Of a DNA stretch of 64,000 nucleotides, positions 8,315-17,639 are shown in pieces. How positions within the stretch are numbered: position 1 is the stretch's first letter; each line of letters opens with the position of its first letter. Position numbers and translations under genes: made by a program. The notes under the pieces were generated by a model. That model made no database searches. It was not told the origin of the DNA and saw only the letters and a program-made list of their open reading frames with translations. Origin of the DNA: an uncultured Bacteroidales bacterium (lineage in GTDB: Bacteria; Bacteroidota; Bacteroidia; Bacteroidales; Bacteroidaceae). The DNA lies in assembly GCA_902775375.1 (NCBI GenBank), contig CACYLU010000002.1:62001-126000 (forward strand), read 5' to 3'.

Positions 8315-9712
8315 TTAGAATTTAATATCGATACCCAATCCTACTACATGATTAGTTCTTGAGAATATCTCAGTGCCAAAGCTGGCTGCTTTCTCGTAAT
8401 CTGAATAGATAGAACAGAAATAACCAGCATTCAGACGTAATTTTGGATTGATATTCCAAGCACCACCCAAACCTACACTGTAGCTGTCGCAAGCAAATGA
8501 AGTATCCTGCTCATAACCATCGCTCAAACCGTAGTCCGTACGCTGACCACCGCAACTGATGGTAAACTTGTCGTTGATGTCATACTCGATGCCTGCCAAG
8601 AATTCATGCGTACCATGTTTCAACTCTTTCTGACGGTTATTTGCCATCTTTGCGTGCTTGTCGTCGAAGAAATGATATTCTAATGTAGCACGCAATTTTG
8701 GCGTAAACTCATAACCCGCTGCAAAAGTAAACAATGCAGGCATGTCGTAACGAGTGCGTGCACCATCCTGATAAGGAGCTACATAAGCGTCAAAGCCGCC
8801 AGCCATCTTCTCCTGAATCCCATTGCCAATGGCAGCAGCCTGTTCTGCAGTAATTGCACCGCCAATCACCAATTGTGTCAAAGGTTCAGTAACCATTGCA
8901 GTAGTGTTCAGATTTGCATCCAGCACGTTGGTATCATTCTTCGTACTGATCTTAGTGCGGAACTCATAACGGGCAGCCAATGTCAGCGGACCTTTGTGGA
9001 AGTTCAAACTGATGATAGGGGTGAGGCCCCAACCTTTTTGGTCAACATCCAACTCTAACTTAGCCAATGTACCCTTGGTAGCATGATTGCCAGCAATCAC
9101 ATGACCACGATAGTAGCCATCATAGTAGTTGGCACGCAAACCAATGGCACCTGCAATGTTGTCGGTAAATTTGTAAGTGAAATTTACTTGTCCACCATAT
9201 ATATATTGCTTACCCTTCATGGATGAATCAAAGTTGTATTGGTCAGGAGTGATAGCAGGAATAGCTCCTCCTACAGCTTGCGACAAGCCTCCTGTCAATT
9301 GAGTGATGGTGTTGCCAATGAGCGCATTGAACATCGGTACACCATTCTTGTATTCCACAAAACCGCCAGAACCTACGATACCAATCATGGTAGAGATAGC
9401 CCAACGATCTTTCTTATAAGAAGCGAAGAGAGCAGGTACAATTGGAGCAGAAGCCTTGCCTTCATACAAAATTCCGTTGTTCGTGATGTCACGATACTGC
9501 CAAGGTTTCTGGAAGTTGAAAGACAACTGCCAACCTTCGTGTCCCCATGCCAAACCTGCTGGGTTTGAGAAAATAGCGTCGATATCAAACGAAGCACCAC
9601 GTGCCATCATACGGTCGAAAGCAATGTGATAATTCGTATTAGTCATTAAACCACCAGCTTGCGCCATAATGCAAGTACTGAGTAACAATCCTAAGAGAAA
9701 ACTTTTCTTCAT
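8315..9712 (-). CDS. OmpP1/FadL/TodX family outer-membrane transporter
   Basis: I start at MKKSFLLGLLLSTCIMAQA, a clean signal peptide; an in-frame upstream extension lacks signal character. The protein has about 465 residues. The mature N-terminus contains the FadL-type plug signature (NPAGLAW, preceded by ASFDIDAIFSNP), then many alternating strands typical of a 14-stranded barrel, ending in IDIKF with a terminal Phe. FadL proteins take up long-chain fatty acids or other hydrophobic molecules. The substrate here is unknown. It has its own terminator and a TACCTTTG promoter element on the minus strand at 9752-9759. Confidence 0.87.
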   Translation of the reverse strand: MKKSFLLGLLLSTCIMAQAGGLMTNTNYHIAFDRMMARGASFDIDAIFSNPAGLAWGHEGWQLSFNFQKPWQYRDITNNGILYEGKASAPIVPALFASYKKDRWAISTMIGIVGSGGFVEYKNGVPMFNALIGNTITQLTGGLSQAVGGAIPAITPDQYNFDSSMKGKQYIYGGQVNFTYKFTDNIAGAIGLRANYYDGYYRGHVIAGNHATKGTLAKLELDVDQKGWGLTPIISLNFHKGPLTLAARYEFRTKISTKNDTNVLDANLNTTAMVTEPLTQLVIGGAITAEQAAAIGNGIQEKMAGGFDAYVAPYQDGARTRYDMPALFTFAAGYEFTPKLRATLEYHFFDDKHAKMANNRQKELKHGTHEFLAGIEYDINDKFTISCGGQRTDYGLSDGYEQDTSFACDSYSVGLGGAWNINPKLRLNAGYFCSIYSDYEKAASFGTEIFSRTNHVVGLGIDIKF

Positions 9713-9751
9713 ATAAGTTTTTGTTTTGATTAGTTTCATTTGTAACTTTTG

Positions 9752-9759
9752 CAAAGGTA
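9752..9759 (-). promoter_or_regulatory. -7 promoter element for the FadL-like gene
   Basis: The minus strand reads TACCTTTG, a perfect TAnnTTTG match, 40 nt before the chosen start codon. Confidence 0.5.
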
Positions 9760-9866
9760 GTAAATAAGGTTTCATGTGCAACTATTTTTTGGCAGAAATT
9801 TTTCTCTAAAGCTACATCTTTAATGTTTATTAACAGATTGCGGCCTATTAAGAGTGGTGTTTTCCT

Positions 9867-9874
9867 TAATTTTG
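9867..9874 (+). promoter_or_regulatory. -7 promoter element for the Nudix gene
   Basis: TAATTTTG matches TAnnTTTG, 25 nt before the chosen start codon. A good -33 element is not seen at 19-20 nt spacing. Confidence 0.45.
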
Positions 9875-9898
9875 CAACTAATTATAAAGCGGCAACTT

Positions 9899-10438
9899 AT
9901 GAAAGACATGAAATGGAAGATCCTCTCTTCTGAATACTTGATAAAGAGACCTTGGCTAACAGCCAGGCGTGATGTAGTGGAACTACCTGATGGTAGAATC
10001 AATAAAGAGTATTACGTATTGGAGTACCCAACTTGGATCAATGTAACCGCCATTACGAAAAACGGTGAGATGGTTATGGTGCGCCAGTATCGGCATGCAT
10101 TGGGGCAAACCAATTTTGAAATAGTTGCCGGTGTTGTGGAGCAAGGTGAAGAACCTATTGAAGCAGCCAAGCGTGAATTATTGGAGGAAGCTGGCTATGG
10201 AGGTGGTGAATGGCGTGAAGTGGCTGTCATTTCTGCCAATCCAAGCACTACCACTAACCTCACGCATTGTTTCTTAGCCACAGGTGTAGAGAAAGTAAGC
10301 GTGCAGCATTTGGATGCTACTGAAGACATCGAGGTCTATCTTTTCAAGCCGGAAGAGGTAAAAGAGATGATACAGAAAGGCGAACTCGTACAGTCGCTCA
10401 TGTTGGTACCATTGCTGAAATACTTCTCAGGACTATAA
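9899..10438 (+). CDS. Nudix hydrolase (ADP-ribose pyrophosphatase-like)
   Basis: The start is MKDMKWKILSSEY; fifteen in-frame residues upstream overlap the promoter and are not translated. In this 179-residue protein the Nudix box is perfect (G-x5-E-x7-RELLEEAGY, starting at GVVEQGE). A preceding strand, MVMVRQYRHALGQTNFEIVAG, matches the ADP-ribose pyrophosphatase group, which hydrolyses nucleoside diphosphate sugars in the cytoplasm. It is a single gene ending at a long inverted repeat shared with the convergent neighbour. Confidence 0.88.
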   Translation: MKDMKWKILSSEYLIKRPWLTARRDVVELPDGRINKEYYVLEYPTWINVTAITKNGEMVMVRQYRHALGQTNFEIVAGVVEQGEEPIEAAKRELLEEAGYGGGEWREVAVISANPSTTTNLTHCFLATGVEKVSVQHLDATEDIEVYLFKPEEVKEMIQKGELVQSLMLVPLLKYFSGL

Positions 10439-10474
10439 TCCCATCTACACATTCCTGTTGGTATTAATGTAAAA

Positions 10475-10527
10475 CCCATGCTGTTTCCGCTAAACCCCAA
10501 TAAAACAAATGCGGAAAACAGCATGGG
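10475..10527. terminator. Long inverted repeat between convergent genes
   Basis: CCCATGCTGTTTCCGC (10475-10490) pairs with GCGGAAAACAGCATGGG (10511-10527), with a single bulged base and a 20-nt loop. It sits between the ends of the Nudix gene and the next minus-strand gene. There is no strong T run, but its place and stability suggest a bidirectional terminator. Confidence 0.55.
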
Positions 10528-10551
10528 ATAATTATTGTACTTTCTTCAGCT

Positions 10552-10944
10552 TTACAATATAGCCTTTGCTATAAGTTCAGCATCATGTCCCTCAATAATC
10601 TTAGGATCAGTAATAGGGTGGAACATCAAGTCATAATAGTTAAACAGCTGTAAGGCAATAAACTGACGATCTTTCGATACACAGATGTCCAGACGCGCAT
10701 TGCCCATAGGGCGTTGCTCTATCTTTCCAACTGATGCTAAGGCATCTTTCAGTATTGGCGCCTTCAGCAGTTTTTCTATTTCTTTCCCCGATTCTGGGGT
10801 ATATTCTATTTGCTTGATCTCTACCTCGCTGCCCGTTTGGTTATACACCACAGTTTCTTTGAGGCCAAAGAAAGATTTTTTTATATTGATATGCTTGTGC
10901 GTAGCAATGACATCCGCCATTGCCAAATTCTTTAAACTTGACAT
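10552..10944 (-). CDS. Conserved-looking protein of unknown function
   Basis: A 130-residue soluble protein starting at MSSLKNLAMADVIATHKHI; the in-frame extension upstream overlaps the previous gene and is unlikely. I do not recognise the family. It has no signal peptide or membrane segment. The C-terminal half (RPMGNARLDICVSKDRQFIALQLFNYYDLMFHPI) is mixed alpha/beta and ends at AKAIL. It is third in a minus-strand run after the MenD-like and zincin-like genes, separated by 67 nt, so it may be part of their operon. Confidence 0.6.
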   Translation of the reverse strand: MSSLKNLAMADVIATHKHINIKKSFFGLKETVVYNQTGSEVEIKQIEYTPESGKEIEKLLKAPILKDALASVGKIEQRPMGNARLDICVSKDRQFIALQLFNYYDLMFHPITDPKIIEGHDAELIAKAIL

Positions 10945-11011
10945 AATTAAGTTTATTAGCTTGTAAGTTATACTATGTTTATTGTTTGGGTTCTTTAGAT
11001 ATAACTGACAG

Positions 11012-11737
11012 CTAACGAACAATTCGTCTCAGGGCAATTATATAATAATCGCTTGAAACGAAGGTGCGGAAAGGCGAAGTTTCTTCTCTTCTTCTTCCGT
11101 CGTAGTAGAGATTAATGATGAATTTAGATAAATAAGAAATGGCCGTCCTGCTAAAGATTCTGCTTCCGCTGTTGCTTGATGAAGGAAGCAATCGTTGAGG
11201 ACGGATATTGCTAAATCTGTATGCAAGTCGCGCATCTTGAAGAACAGCCACTTGCGGAGCAGGGTCATTCACGCCCGTTTCTTTCAAACTTCCGTTTTCT
11301 GGCTGTTCTTGCACTTGCGGCGACACTATTTCAGAAGATGTCGATAATGACGTTGCTTGGTCCTGACAACCTGCTAATAATACAAAGACAAATGCCAGTA
11401 AGTGGATAGCTAAATGAGAATGCCGTAAATATCGCAGCCATGCAAAGGCCTTTCGTTGTTGCAGATAATTAAGATTGCCCTCATTATCATACGCCTCACG
11501 CTCAAAGCTGATGCTGCAATAGGCATTACCTTTCATGGGTAGGCGAAACAGCCATTCAACGACATACCAAAGATAGAAGCCCACCACAAGCATCTCCAAC
11601 ATCTGACGGGTATGGATACGCTCATGGTTAATCAGACGCTCATCAAGTTCTGCGTCCTTACGAGCAAACAGCATGCCCAACACGTTAATAGCGTTAAAAC
11701 GCTTCAGTGGCAATATGTTATTCCTAACAATTATCAA
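11012..11737 (-). CDS. HExxH zincin-like membrane protein with a lipobox-like C-terminal extension
   Basis: No ATG fits the conserved start; translation probably begins at TTG (11737), 3 nt after the MenD-like stop. Residues 8-120 match a small Bacteroidota family. They contain NILPLKRFNAINVLG, an HERIH zinc motif (about 38-42), a hydrophobic helix (VVGFYLWYVVEWLF) and FEREAYDNE, which could supply a third ligand. The family usually ends near the next helix. Here that helix runs into LLAGCQDQ, which looks like a lipobox, and about 110 further Ser/Gln/Pro-rich residues follow. It could be a fusion, or a read-through over a decayed lipoprotein gene. Protease activity is not proven. Confidence 0.6.
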   Translation of the reverse strand: MIIVRNNILPLKRFNAINVLGMLFARKDAELDERLINHERIHTRQMLEMLVVGFYLWYVVEWLFRLPMKGNAYCSISFEREAYDNEGNLNYLQQRKAFAWLRYLRHSHLAIHLLAFVFVLLAGCQDQATSLSTSSEIVSPQVQEQPENGSLKETGVNDPAPQVAVLQDARLAYRFSNIRPQRLLPSSSNSGSRIFSRTAISYLSKFIINLYYDGRRREETSPFRTFVSSDYYIIALRRIVR

Positions 11738-11740
11738 TTC

Positions 11741-13384
11741 TCAATTCTTCTTCAAACTCTTGTAGTATTGCTTTAGCGCCTCGGCATCCGATGCCTTGTC
11801 AGTAAATACCTCCAAGAAAAGAGGTTGGCGCGTAATGTCTGGTTTCACAAAAGCGGGTAGGGCAGCTTTTAGCTCCTCCTCGTTATGCACAGACAAATAT
11901 GTAAAGCCTCTGTCTTCTGCCCAAGCCTTAGCAGAAGCCTGATGCGTTCCTGTAATCATGCGCAACGTACGCTCATCAGGTGTAAAGCCTGGTAAGTTCT
12001 GTTGTTGTGCATTGCCTCCGTTGTTGATAACCATTATGCGGATATTAGAGCCATAGTTGCTGTTCCACAAGGCCGTCATGCCGCTGAAGAAGCTCAAGTC
12101 ACCCAATACCACAAAGTTGATTTTCTCGCTGGCAGTAGCATAGCCCAATGCCGTAGCCAAAGCACCTTCAGCGCCTTCTAAACCCATGTTCGATTGTATC
12201 TCCACCTCTTCAGGCATACCAAACAGCTGCGCCATCCTTACTACTGAACTGTTGCCAAGATGCAATGAGCACCCCTTTGGCAAAGCAGCCATCAGTTGTC
12301 CTACCACTTGCATTTCAGAATAGGGGAAGCGAGGCTCAGGCAACTTCTCCTCCAACTGGCTCCATTGGCGTGGATAGAGAGGGGGCACGTCCTCGATAAG
12401 AGGTGCAATCTTCTCGAAAAACTCAAACGGATCCATCTCGATGATGGCCGTCAATGCACCAAAGGCGTCATATACCTCGCCGTCTTTCGATACATGCCAG
12501 TGCTCTAATGGTTTATGCTTACGTAAGAAATACTTTAATCTGCGAGAAACAATCGCTCCGCCAAAGGTAATCAACAGTTCTGGAGCCAGATTGTCTTGCG
12601 TCTTTAAGTCCATAGGGTAGAGCAACTCCTCCATTCTGCGGATAGGACGCCCAGGCGTAGTATGGTTGCTAAGACTCTCCGTAAACCACACAAACTGCTT
12701 CGCCAGCGTGGCTTCATGCTTCTTGTCAAATTCATAGATATTGTTCATCTGACCCGCCACCACCATGCGCTTCTTCAACTTGTTCAGACGTTCCACTAAC
12801 GGCTGATAGTCTTGCTCATACATGTTCAGCCCTTGATAGCGCACCATCATACGTTCGTCTTCCAGTTCTGTGGCGTTACATCCAAAGGCAGGATCGCTCA
12901 ACTGAATATTGATATGTACAGGACCTTTGCCATGATGCTTGCTCTCCAATAACGCCTCGTTTATCAAGCGATTGCAAGCCAGCGCATCCTCTTCACCCTG
13001 CACTTCTGGCAGGTTTACCGCTTTCTTTACGACATCGCCAAACACCAACGGATCTTTCAGTCGAGCTGGCACCGTATCCGCAGAAATCACTACAAGTGGA
13101 ACTTGCTGCTGAAACGCCTCTGCTACAGCTGGCAGCATATTGGTCAATCCGTTACCGGCAGTGCATATTACAGCCACAGGTGCCGCCTCATGCAAAGCCA
13201 GTCCTAAGGCAAAGAACCCCGCACTGCGATGGTCATTCATGGGATAGCACGTAAAGCTCGTTACCTGCAAGCAGGTCTGTATCAATGGTGCCACCTGACT
13301 GCCTGGACACAAAACCACTTTCGTAATGCCATGTGCCTTGAGCAATGAAATCAGTTGCCTTACGGATTTTTTGTCACTATACAT
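11741..13384 (-). CDS. MenD-like thiamine-diphosphate protein with altered active site
   Basis: The family start MYSDKK is at 13384; an ATG eight codons upstream is also possible. About 547 residues long, it follows the MenD fold: CPGS near 26-29, RSAGFFALGLA near 53-63, VICTAGNG, and the ThDP motif GDLSFF...INNGG. MenD makes SEPHCHC in menaquinone synthesis. Here the catalytic Glu of the DER motif is His (D51-H52-R53), the Arg of PGSR is Gln30, and the Asn/Gln loop after the SAD motif is shortened. No other men gene is nearby. It may be a paralogue with another substrate or an inactive relative. Confidence 0.75.
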   Translation of the reverse strand: MYSDKKSVRQLISLLKAHGITKVVLCPGSQVAPLIQTCLQVTSFTCYPMNDHRSAGFFALGLALHEAAPVAVICTAGNGLTNMLPAVAEAFQQQVPLVVISADTVPARLKDPLVFGDVVKKAVNLPEVQGEEDALACNRLINEALLESKHHGKGPVHINIQLSDPAFGCNATELEDERMMVRYQGLNMYEQDYQPLVERLNKLKKRMVVAGQMNNIYEFDKKHEATLAKQFVWFTESLSNHTTPGRPIRRMEELLYPMDLKTQDNLAPELLITFGGAIVSRRLKYFLRKHKPLEHWHVSKDGEVYDAFGALTAIIEMDPFEFFEKIAPLIEDVPPLYPRQWSQLEEKLPEPRFPYSEMQVVGQLMAALPKGCSLHLGNSSVVRMAQLFGMPEEVEIQSNMGLEGAEGALATALGYATASEKINFVVLGDLSFFSGMTALWNSNYGSNIRIMVINNGGNAQQQNLPGFTPDERTLRMITGTHQASAKAWAEDRGFTYLSVHNEEELKAALPAFVKPDITRQPLFLEVFTDKASDAEALKQYYKSLKKN

Positions 13385-13464
13385 ATTTATATTTATATTA
13401 TTTATCATTATCTTTGGTGCTGTAAAGTTACTTAATATTTCTGAATAATAAAAACAATAATAAT

Positions 13465-16400
13465 ATGAACATGAAAAATCGAATGAAAGGATGGTTGTCT
13501 ATTGCCATATTGACCGTCCTTCCAGGAATGTTGTTTGCAGAAACGCAAATTACCCATCTGCGCGTGCAAGACAGTATAGAGCCTTTGGCCATTGAAGACA
13601 CCCATCCGCTATTTAGCTGGATGATGGAGAGCGATGCTACAGGCCAGTATCAGCAAGCTTATTGCCTCACTGTATGCCGTGAAAGCGACGGCAAGGTGAT
13701 GTGGACAAGTGGCAAGGTCAATGGTGCCGCTTCAGTGAATGTGCCTTATAGAGGCGTGGCTTTGCAGCCAGAAACGGCCTATGCCTGGCAAGTAGAAGTA
13801 TGGGATGCACAAGGCAACAGCCATAAAGAGAGCAGCCGTTTTGAAACGGGCTTGATGAATACCAAGCAAGCTGCATGGAGTGGGGCGCAATGGATCGGCT
13901 CTAAGGAGGTAACCCTCGATGCTGCCTCTCATTTCTATTTCCAAGTAGCTACTAAGTTGCACATCGTCAAGGGTGACAAGGCAAGCATTATTCTTGGTGC
14001 CAACGATTTCCGTCTGAATGATGCCTTTCAGAATATCGACAATCTGCAAGGCGACAACTATTTCCGCTTTGAGTTCGATTTCAGTGGCGTAGGCAGTGCC
14101 AAAGGTGCCGCCATCAATATCTACCGTGTAGGCTATGCCAAAGGCGACAAGGCCGATGTGCCTTTCCTTGCCATCAATCAGGAGAAGTTCCCTAAGAGCA
14201 ATATCAACGAACTGATTACCTCAAAGACGGGCGTTTACGACCTTACCATCGATGTGGAGACCAGCAATGTCTATTTCACCATCAACGGCAAGGACCTGAT
14301 TACCGAGCCAGCTGACCCTAATCGTCGGCGCTTCGGAGGCTTCGCCGTAGGAAGTACCAATATGCGCGTAAGCAATGCTACCCGCATCAACATCGGCCCT
14401 TGGGGGCGTAGCCACGATTTCAATACTGCTCCCAACTTGGCAGAGATTGGCTTTGCCGCTATGCCAGGCACTACCGTTGAATATACCGACTATCAGATAA
14501 AGAATCGCGGCCAGGCAGTCAATGATGTGGCTTTCGACCAGCGTCATTACAGCATTTTCAGCTCACTGCCAGGCGTCACGGTAAATGGCAATACCATCAC
14601 CGTCAGCAACGAGGGCAGCAAGATGCTCATCGGGCATGCCGACCCTTCTCATGGCGCCATGACCATGCTCCGTACGCAGTTTGCCACCACGCAAGGCAAG
14701 AAAATCAGCAAGGCGAAGCTTTATGCTACGGCTATGGGTGCCTACGAGCTGTTCATCAATGGAAAGCGCATGGGCGACAACTGGTTTACCCCTGGCGACA
14801 GTCAGTATCGTGAGACGATGGGCTACCATGCCTATGACGTGACTTCCATGCTGCAAGACGGCAACAACGCTATCGGTGCCCAGCTCAGTCCTGGATGGTA
14901 TACCGGCTACATGACCTTCACCACCAGCAACTACAATTTCTTTGGCGACCATGAAGCACTGCTCATGAAGCTGGTCATCACCTACGATGATGGCACGAAG
15001 CAAATAGAAGTGTCCAATCCGCAGACATGGAAGACCTTCAAAGACGGCCCTATACGCTTTGGCAGTTTCTTCCAGGGCGAGCGTTATGATGCCAATTATG
15101 AGGCAGCTGTCGAGAATTGGAAGAATGTTGGCTTCAATGACAACGCTTGGCAACCAGCAGAGGTTATCGCACAGCGTGACTGGGTGAATTTCGATTTCAT
15201 GGCACGCTACGACGAGCCAGTGAAGGTGCGTGAGACACTCACGGCTCAGCGCGTCATGCCTACCCACAGCGCCGATCAGCATACCTTTATCTATGATATG
15301 GGCGTCAACATGGTGGGAGTGCCACAAATCACCATCCCTGCTGGCTATTTGCAGAAGGGCGATGTGGTGATTCTGCGCTATGCCGAGCAACTCTATCCAG
15401 GCTTCAAGGGCGACGAGAAATACTACGTCGATACCTACGGCAGCAAGGGCAAGAACATTGCAGGGCGTCCGTTGTATGAGACCTTCCGCGCCGCTTTGGC
15501 AACCGACTTCTACGTGGCGAAGGGCAGTGGCGAAGTAGTTATACAGCCAACCACTACCTATCGTGGCTATCAGTACATTCAGATTACCTTGCCTAACCAC
15601 AAGGGTGCTTTGCCAACTGCCAACATCAAGGGCTTGGTGATGTCAAGTGACAACCTTCCAACTGGCACTTACGTGGCTACTACTGCAGATGGCAACAAGA
15701 CCGCCAAGTTGGTGAACCAGCTCATCAAGAATATCCAACGCAGTCAGTTGGGCAACTTCTTCACCATCCCTACCGACTGCCCTCAGCGTAACGAGCGCAT
15801 GGGGTGGACAGGCGACGCACAGGCCTATACACGCACCGCTACTTACAACAGCGATGTGCAGAACTTCTTCCGTCAGTGGATGGTAGCCCTTCGTGCCGAT
15901 CAAGGCGTGGGCAGCGACAAGGATGCTCCTGGCGGCATTGGCAGTACGGTACCTACCTACAACCAGCATGACGATACCTCGTTTGCCGATGGCACCACAT
16001 GGGCAGCAGCTGTGTGCATGGTGCCCTGGCAGCTCTATATCCAGTATGGCAATACGCAGGTGATTCGCGAGAATATGGAGGCGATGATGGCATGGCTCAA
16101 CGGTATGGATTTCTACGATTTCAGCGAGCAATACCCACATCTGTCAGCTAAGGCAAGCGGCTTGGCTGATTGGCTGGCCATGGACAACAATACGCCATCT
16201 GATTTGGTGAACAACGCCATCTATATCTATATGATGGAAGTAACGGCATATATGGCCGATGTCATTGGCGAGAGCGACTATGCACAAACCTTGCGTGAGC
16301 GTAGGGAGGCAGCCCTGAAGGAATGGAATGAGGCGTATGTCGACCCTGCTACCGGCAAGACACGCAGTGCCGATGGCCAGAAGATCATCCACTCTCAGGC

Positions 16401-17145
16401 TTCTTACGCCACTCCGTTGAACTTCAACTGCTTCAACGAAGCCAACAAGGCGAAGGCTGTACAGTACCTGGCTGAATTGGCTGCCAATCCTTCTGCCAGT
16501 GGCGACGGCTCTAAGACCTTCCCGGCTTATACCATCACTACCGGCTTCTCTGGCACGCCTAACATCTTGCCAGCGTTGAGCCGCAATGGCAAGACTGCCG
16601 AGGCCTTCCGTATGTTCACCTGCACCGACTTCACCTCATGGCTCTATCCGGTTACTAAGGGAGCCACCTCCGTATGGGAGCGTTGGAATGGCTTGGAGGT
16701 AGCGTTTGGCAAGAACAACCAGAACAATATGAACTCGTTCAACCACTTCGCCTTAGGTGCTGTAGGGCAGTGGATGTATGAGTACCAGCTGGGCATCACC
16801 TCCGATCATGTGCATGGCAACGGAGGCTACCAGCACTTCATTCTGCAGCCCTCTGCAGGAGCCAACTACACCTCGCTTGAGGGCAGCTACCGCAGCAACT
16901 ACGGCGATGTTAAGAGTGCCTGGAAAGCTGATGGCAAGGGCAAGATGACTGCCTATACCGCCACCGTTCCTGCCAATACCACCGCCACGCTCTACTTGCC
17001 AGTAGCCGCTTCTTCTTATGGCAATGCCACAGGCGTTCGCTATGTAGGCAAGACGCAGCACAATGGCGTTGAATGTGCCCAGTATGAGCTCACTTCAGGC
17101 ACCTTCAGCTTCGAGCTGCAAGGCAATCAAGTAGTGGTGAAGTAA
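13465..17145 (+). CDS. Glycoside hydrolase family 78 alpha-L-rhamnosidase
   Basis: A 1226-residue secreted enzyme with a signal peptide (1-25, ending GMLFA-E). Domain order: N-terminal fibronectin-like domain (30-130), a concanavalin-like insert (about 140-310), the rhamnosidase N-domain (MGAYELFINGKRMGDNWFTPG), then the (alpha/alpha)6 catalytic domain. Its general-acid region is PTDCPQRNERMGWTGDAQ (about 769-786), and a second catalytic Glu lies in GATSVWERWNG (about 1068). It removes terminal L-rhamnose from plant glycans or glycosides. No SusC/SusD pair is adjacent, so this is not a classical utilisation locus. Base composition looks clearly more GC-rich than in its neighbours, suggesting transfer or strong expression. 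Confidence 0.92.
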   Translation: MNMKNRMKGWLSIAILTVLPGMLFAETQITHLRVQDSIEPLAIEDTHPLFSWMMESDATGQYQQAYCLTVCRESDGKVMWTSGKVNGAASVNVPYRGVALQPETAYAWQVEVWDAQGNSHKESSRFETGLMNTKQAAWSGAQWIGSKEVTLDAASHFYFQVATKLHIVKGDKASIILGANDFRLNDAFQNIDNLQGDNYFRFEFDFSGVGSAKGAAINIYRVGYAKGDKADVPFLAINQEKFPKSNINELITSKTGVYDLTIDVETSNVYFTINGKDLITEPADPNRRRFGGFAVGSTNMRVSNATRINIGPWGRSHDFNTAPNLAEIGFAAMPGTTVEYTDYQIKNRGQAVNDVAFDQRHYSIFSSLPGVTVNGNTITVSNEGSKMLIGHADPSHGAMTMLRTQFATTQGKKISKAKLYATAMGAYELFINGKRMGDNWFTPGDSQYRETMGYHAYDVTSMLQDGNNAIGAQLSPGWYTGYMTFTTSNYNFFGDHEALLMKLVITYDDGTKQIEVSNPQTWKTFKDGPIRFGSFFQGERYDANYEAAVENWKNVGFNDNAWQPAEVIAQRDWVNFDFMARYDEPVKVRETLTAQRVMPTHSADQHTFIYDMGVNMVGVPQITIPAGYLQKGDVVILRYAEQLYPGFKGDEKYYVDTYGSKGKNIAGRPLYETFRAALATDFYVAKGSGEVVIQPTTTYRGYQYIQITLPNHKGALPTANIKGLVMSSDNLPTGTYVATTADGNKTAKLVNQLIKNIQRSQLGNFFTIPTDCPQRNERMGWTGDAQAYTRTATYNSDVQNFFRQWMVALRADQGVGSDKDAPGGIGSTVPTYNQHDDTSFADGTTWAAAVCMVPWQLYIQYGNTQVIRENMEAMMAWLNGMDFYDFSEQYPHLSAKASGLADWLAMDNNTPSDLVNNAIYIYMMEVTAYMADVIGESDYAQTLRERREAALKEWNEAYVDPATGKTRSADGQKIIHSQASYATPLNFNCFNEANKAKAVQYLAELAANPSASGDGSKTFPAYTITTGFSGTPNILPALSRNGKTAEAFRMFTCTDFTSWLYPVTKGATSVWERWNGLEVAFGKNNQNNMNSFNHFALGAVGQWMYEYQLGITSDHVHGNGGYQHFILQPSAGANYTSLEGSYRSNYGDVKSAWKADGKGKMTAYTATVPANTTATLYLPVAASSYGNATGVRYVGKTQHNGVECAQYELTSGTFSFELQGNQVVVK

Positions 17146-17165
17146 TACACCTTGTTTATATATAG

Positions 17166-17204
17166 TAAAGCCCGATAAGCGATGAACTTATCGGGCTTTA
17201 TTTT
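17166..17204 (+). terminator. Rho-independent terminator of the GH78 gene
   Basis: A perfect 14-bp stem TAAAGCCCGATAAG / CTTATCGGGCTTTA (17166-17179 and 17187-17200) with a 7-nt loop, followed by TTTTG. Confidence 0.85.
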
Positions 17205-17243
17205 GTCCCTGACTTGAATTCTCAAAGATTTTATGTATAATTG

Positions 17244-17283
17244 CCTATTCAAAATAACTGAAACTACTGACCCTACTGACACC
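17244..17283 (-). repeat. Dispersed ~40-bp repeat, left copy
   Basis: On the minus strand it begins GGTGTCAGTAGGGTCAGTAG and ends in TTTCAGTTATTTTGAATAGG. It is nearly identical to the sequence at 29278-29319 but in opposite orientation. Together the two copies bracket the defence segment. Confidence 0.75.
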
Positions 17284-17378
17284 GTCATTCTCCCTTTATC
17301 CCATTTTGAAATCTCGATTTTTTTACATATCATTGCTATAATAAGGATATTTATTATTAAAAGAAACTAATTATCAAT

Positions 17379-17573
17379 ATGGTTTTGACAGAAGAAATGA
17401 TTAAAAACCTTCCATTGAAAACGGAAGAAGAACTTAAAGAAATAATGCTCCCAACTGACGAATTGGTAGAAATTGCCATAAAGGATTTTGATGAGCAGTT
17501 GAAAATTGATGAGCCAAATGATACAAGTTGTATTTTAATCCAAAACCACAATGTTATAGTGAAAGACATGTAA
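17379..17573 (+). CDS. Small hypothetical protein, acidic
   Basis: A 64-residue open frame (MVLTEEMIKNLPLKTEEELKE...NHNVIVKDM) with an ATG start after an AT-rich leader. It is acidic and could be helical, with Glu/Lys-rich segments. I recognise no family. The frame on the opposite strand here is low-complexity and less gene-like. No terminator or partner gene is evident. It may be a real small gene or chance. Confidence 0.35.
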   Translation: MVLTEEMIKNLPLKTEEELKEIMLPTDELVEIAIKDFDEQLKIDEPNDTSCILIQNHNVIVKDM

Positions 17574-17639
17574 GATGGGCTAATGGTGAGGTCTTTTAAA
17601 ACACAAGTATGAAGAGTAAAGGCTTGTAAATGATCACAT

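Noticed and set aside
14563-16392. Long minus-strand open frames within the rhamnosidase gene
   Set aside because: They are by-products of the GC-rich codon use of the GH78 gene; the plus-strand protein has all family motifs over the same bases.
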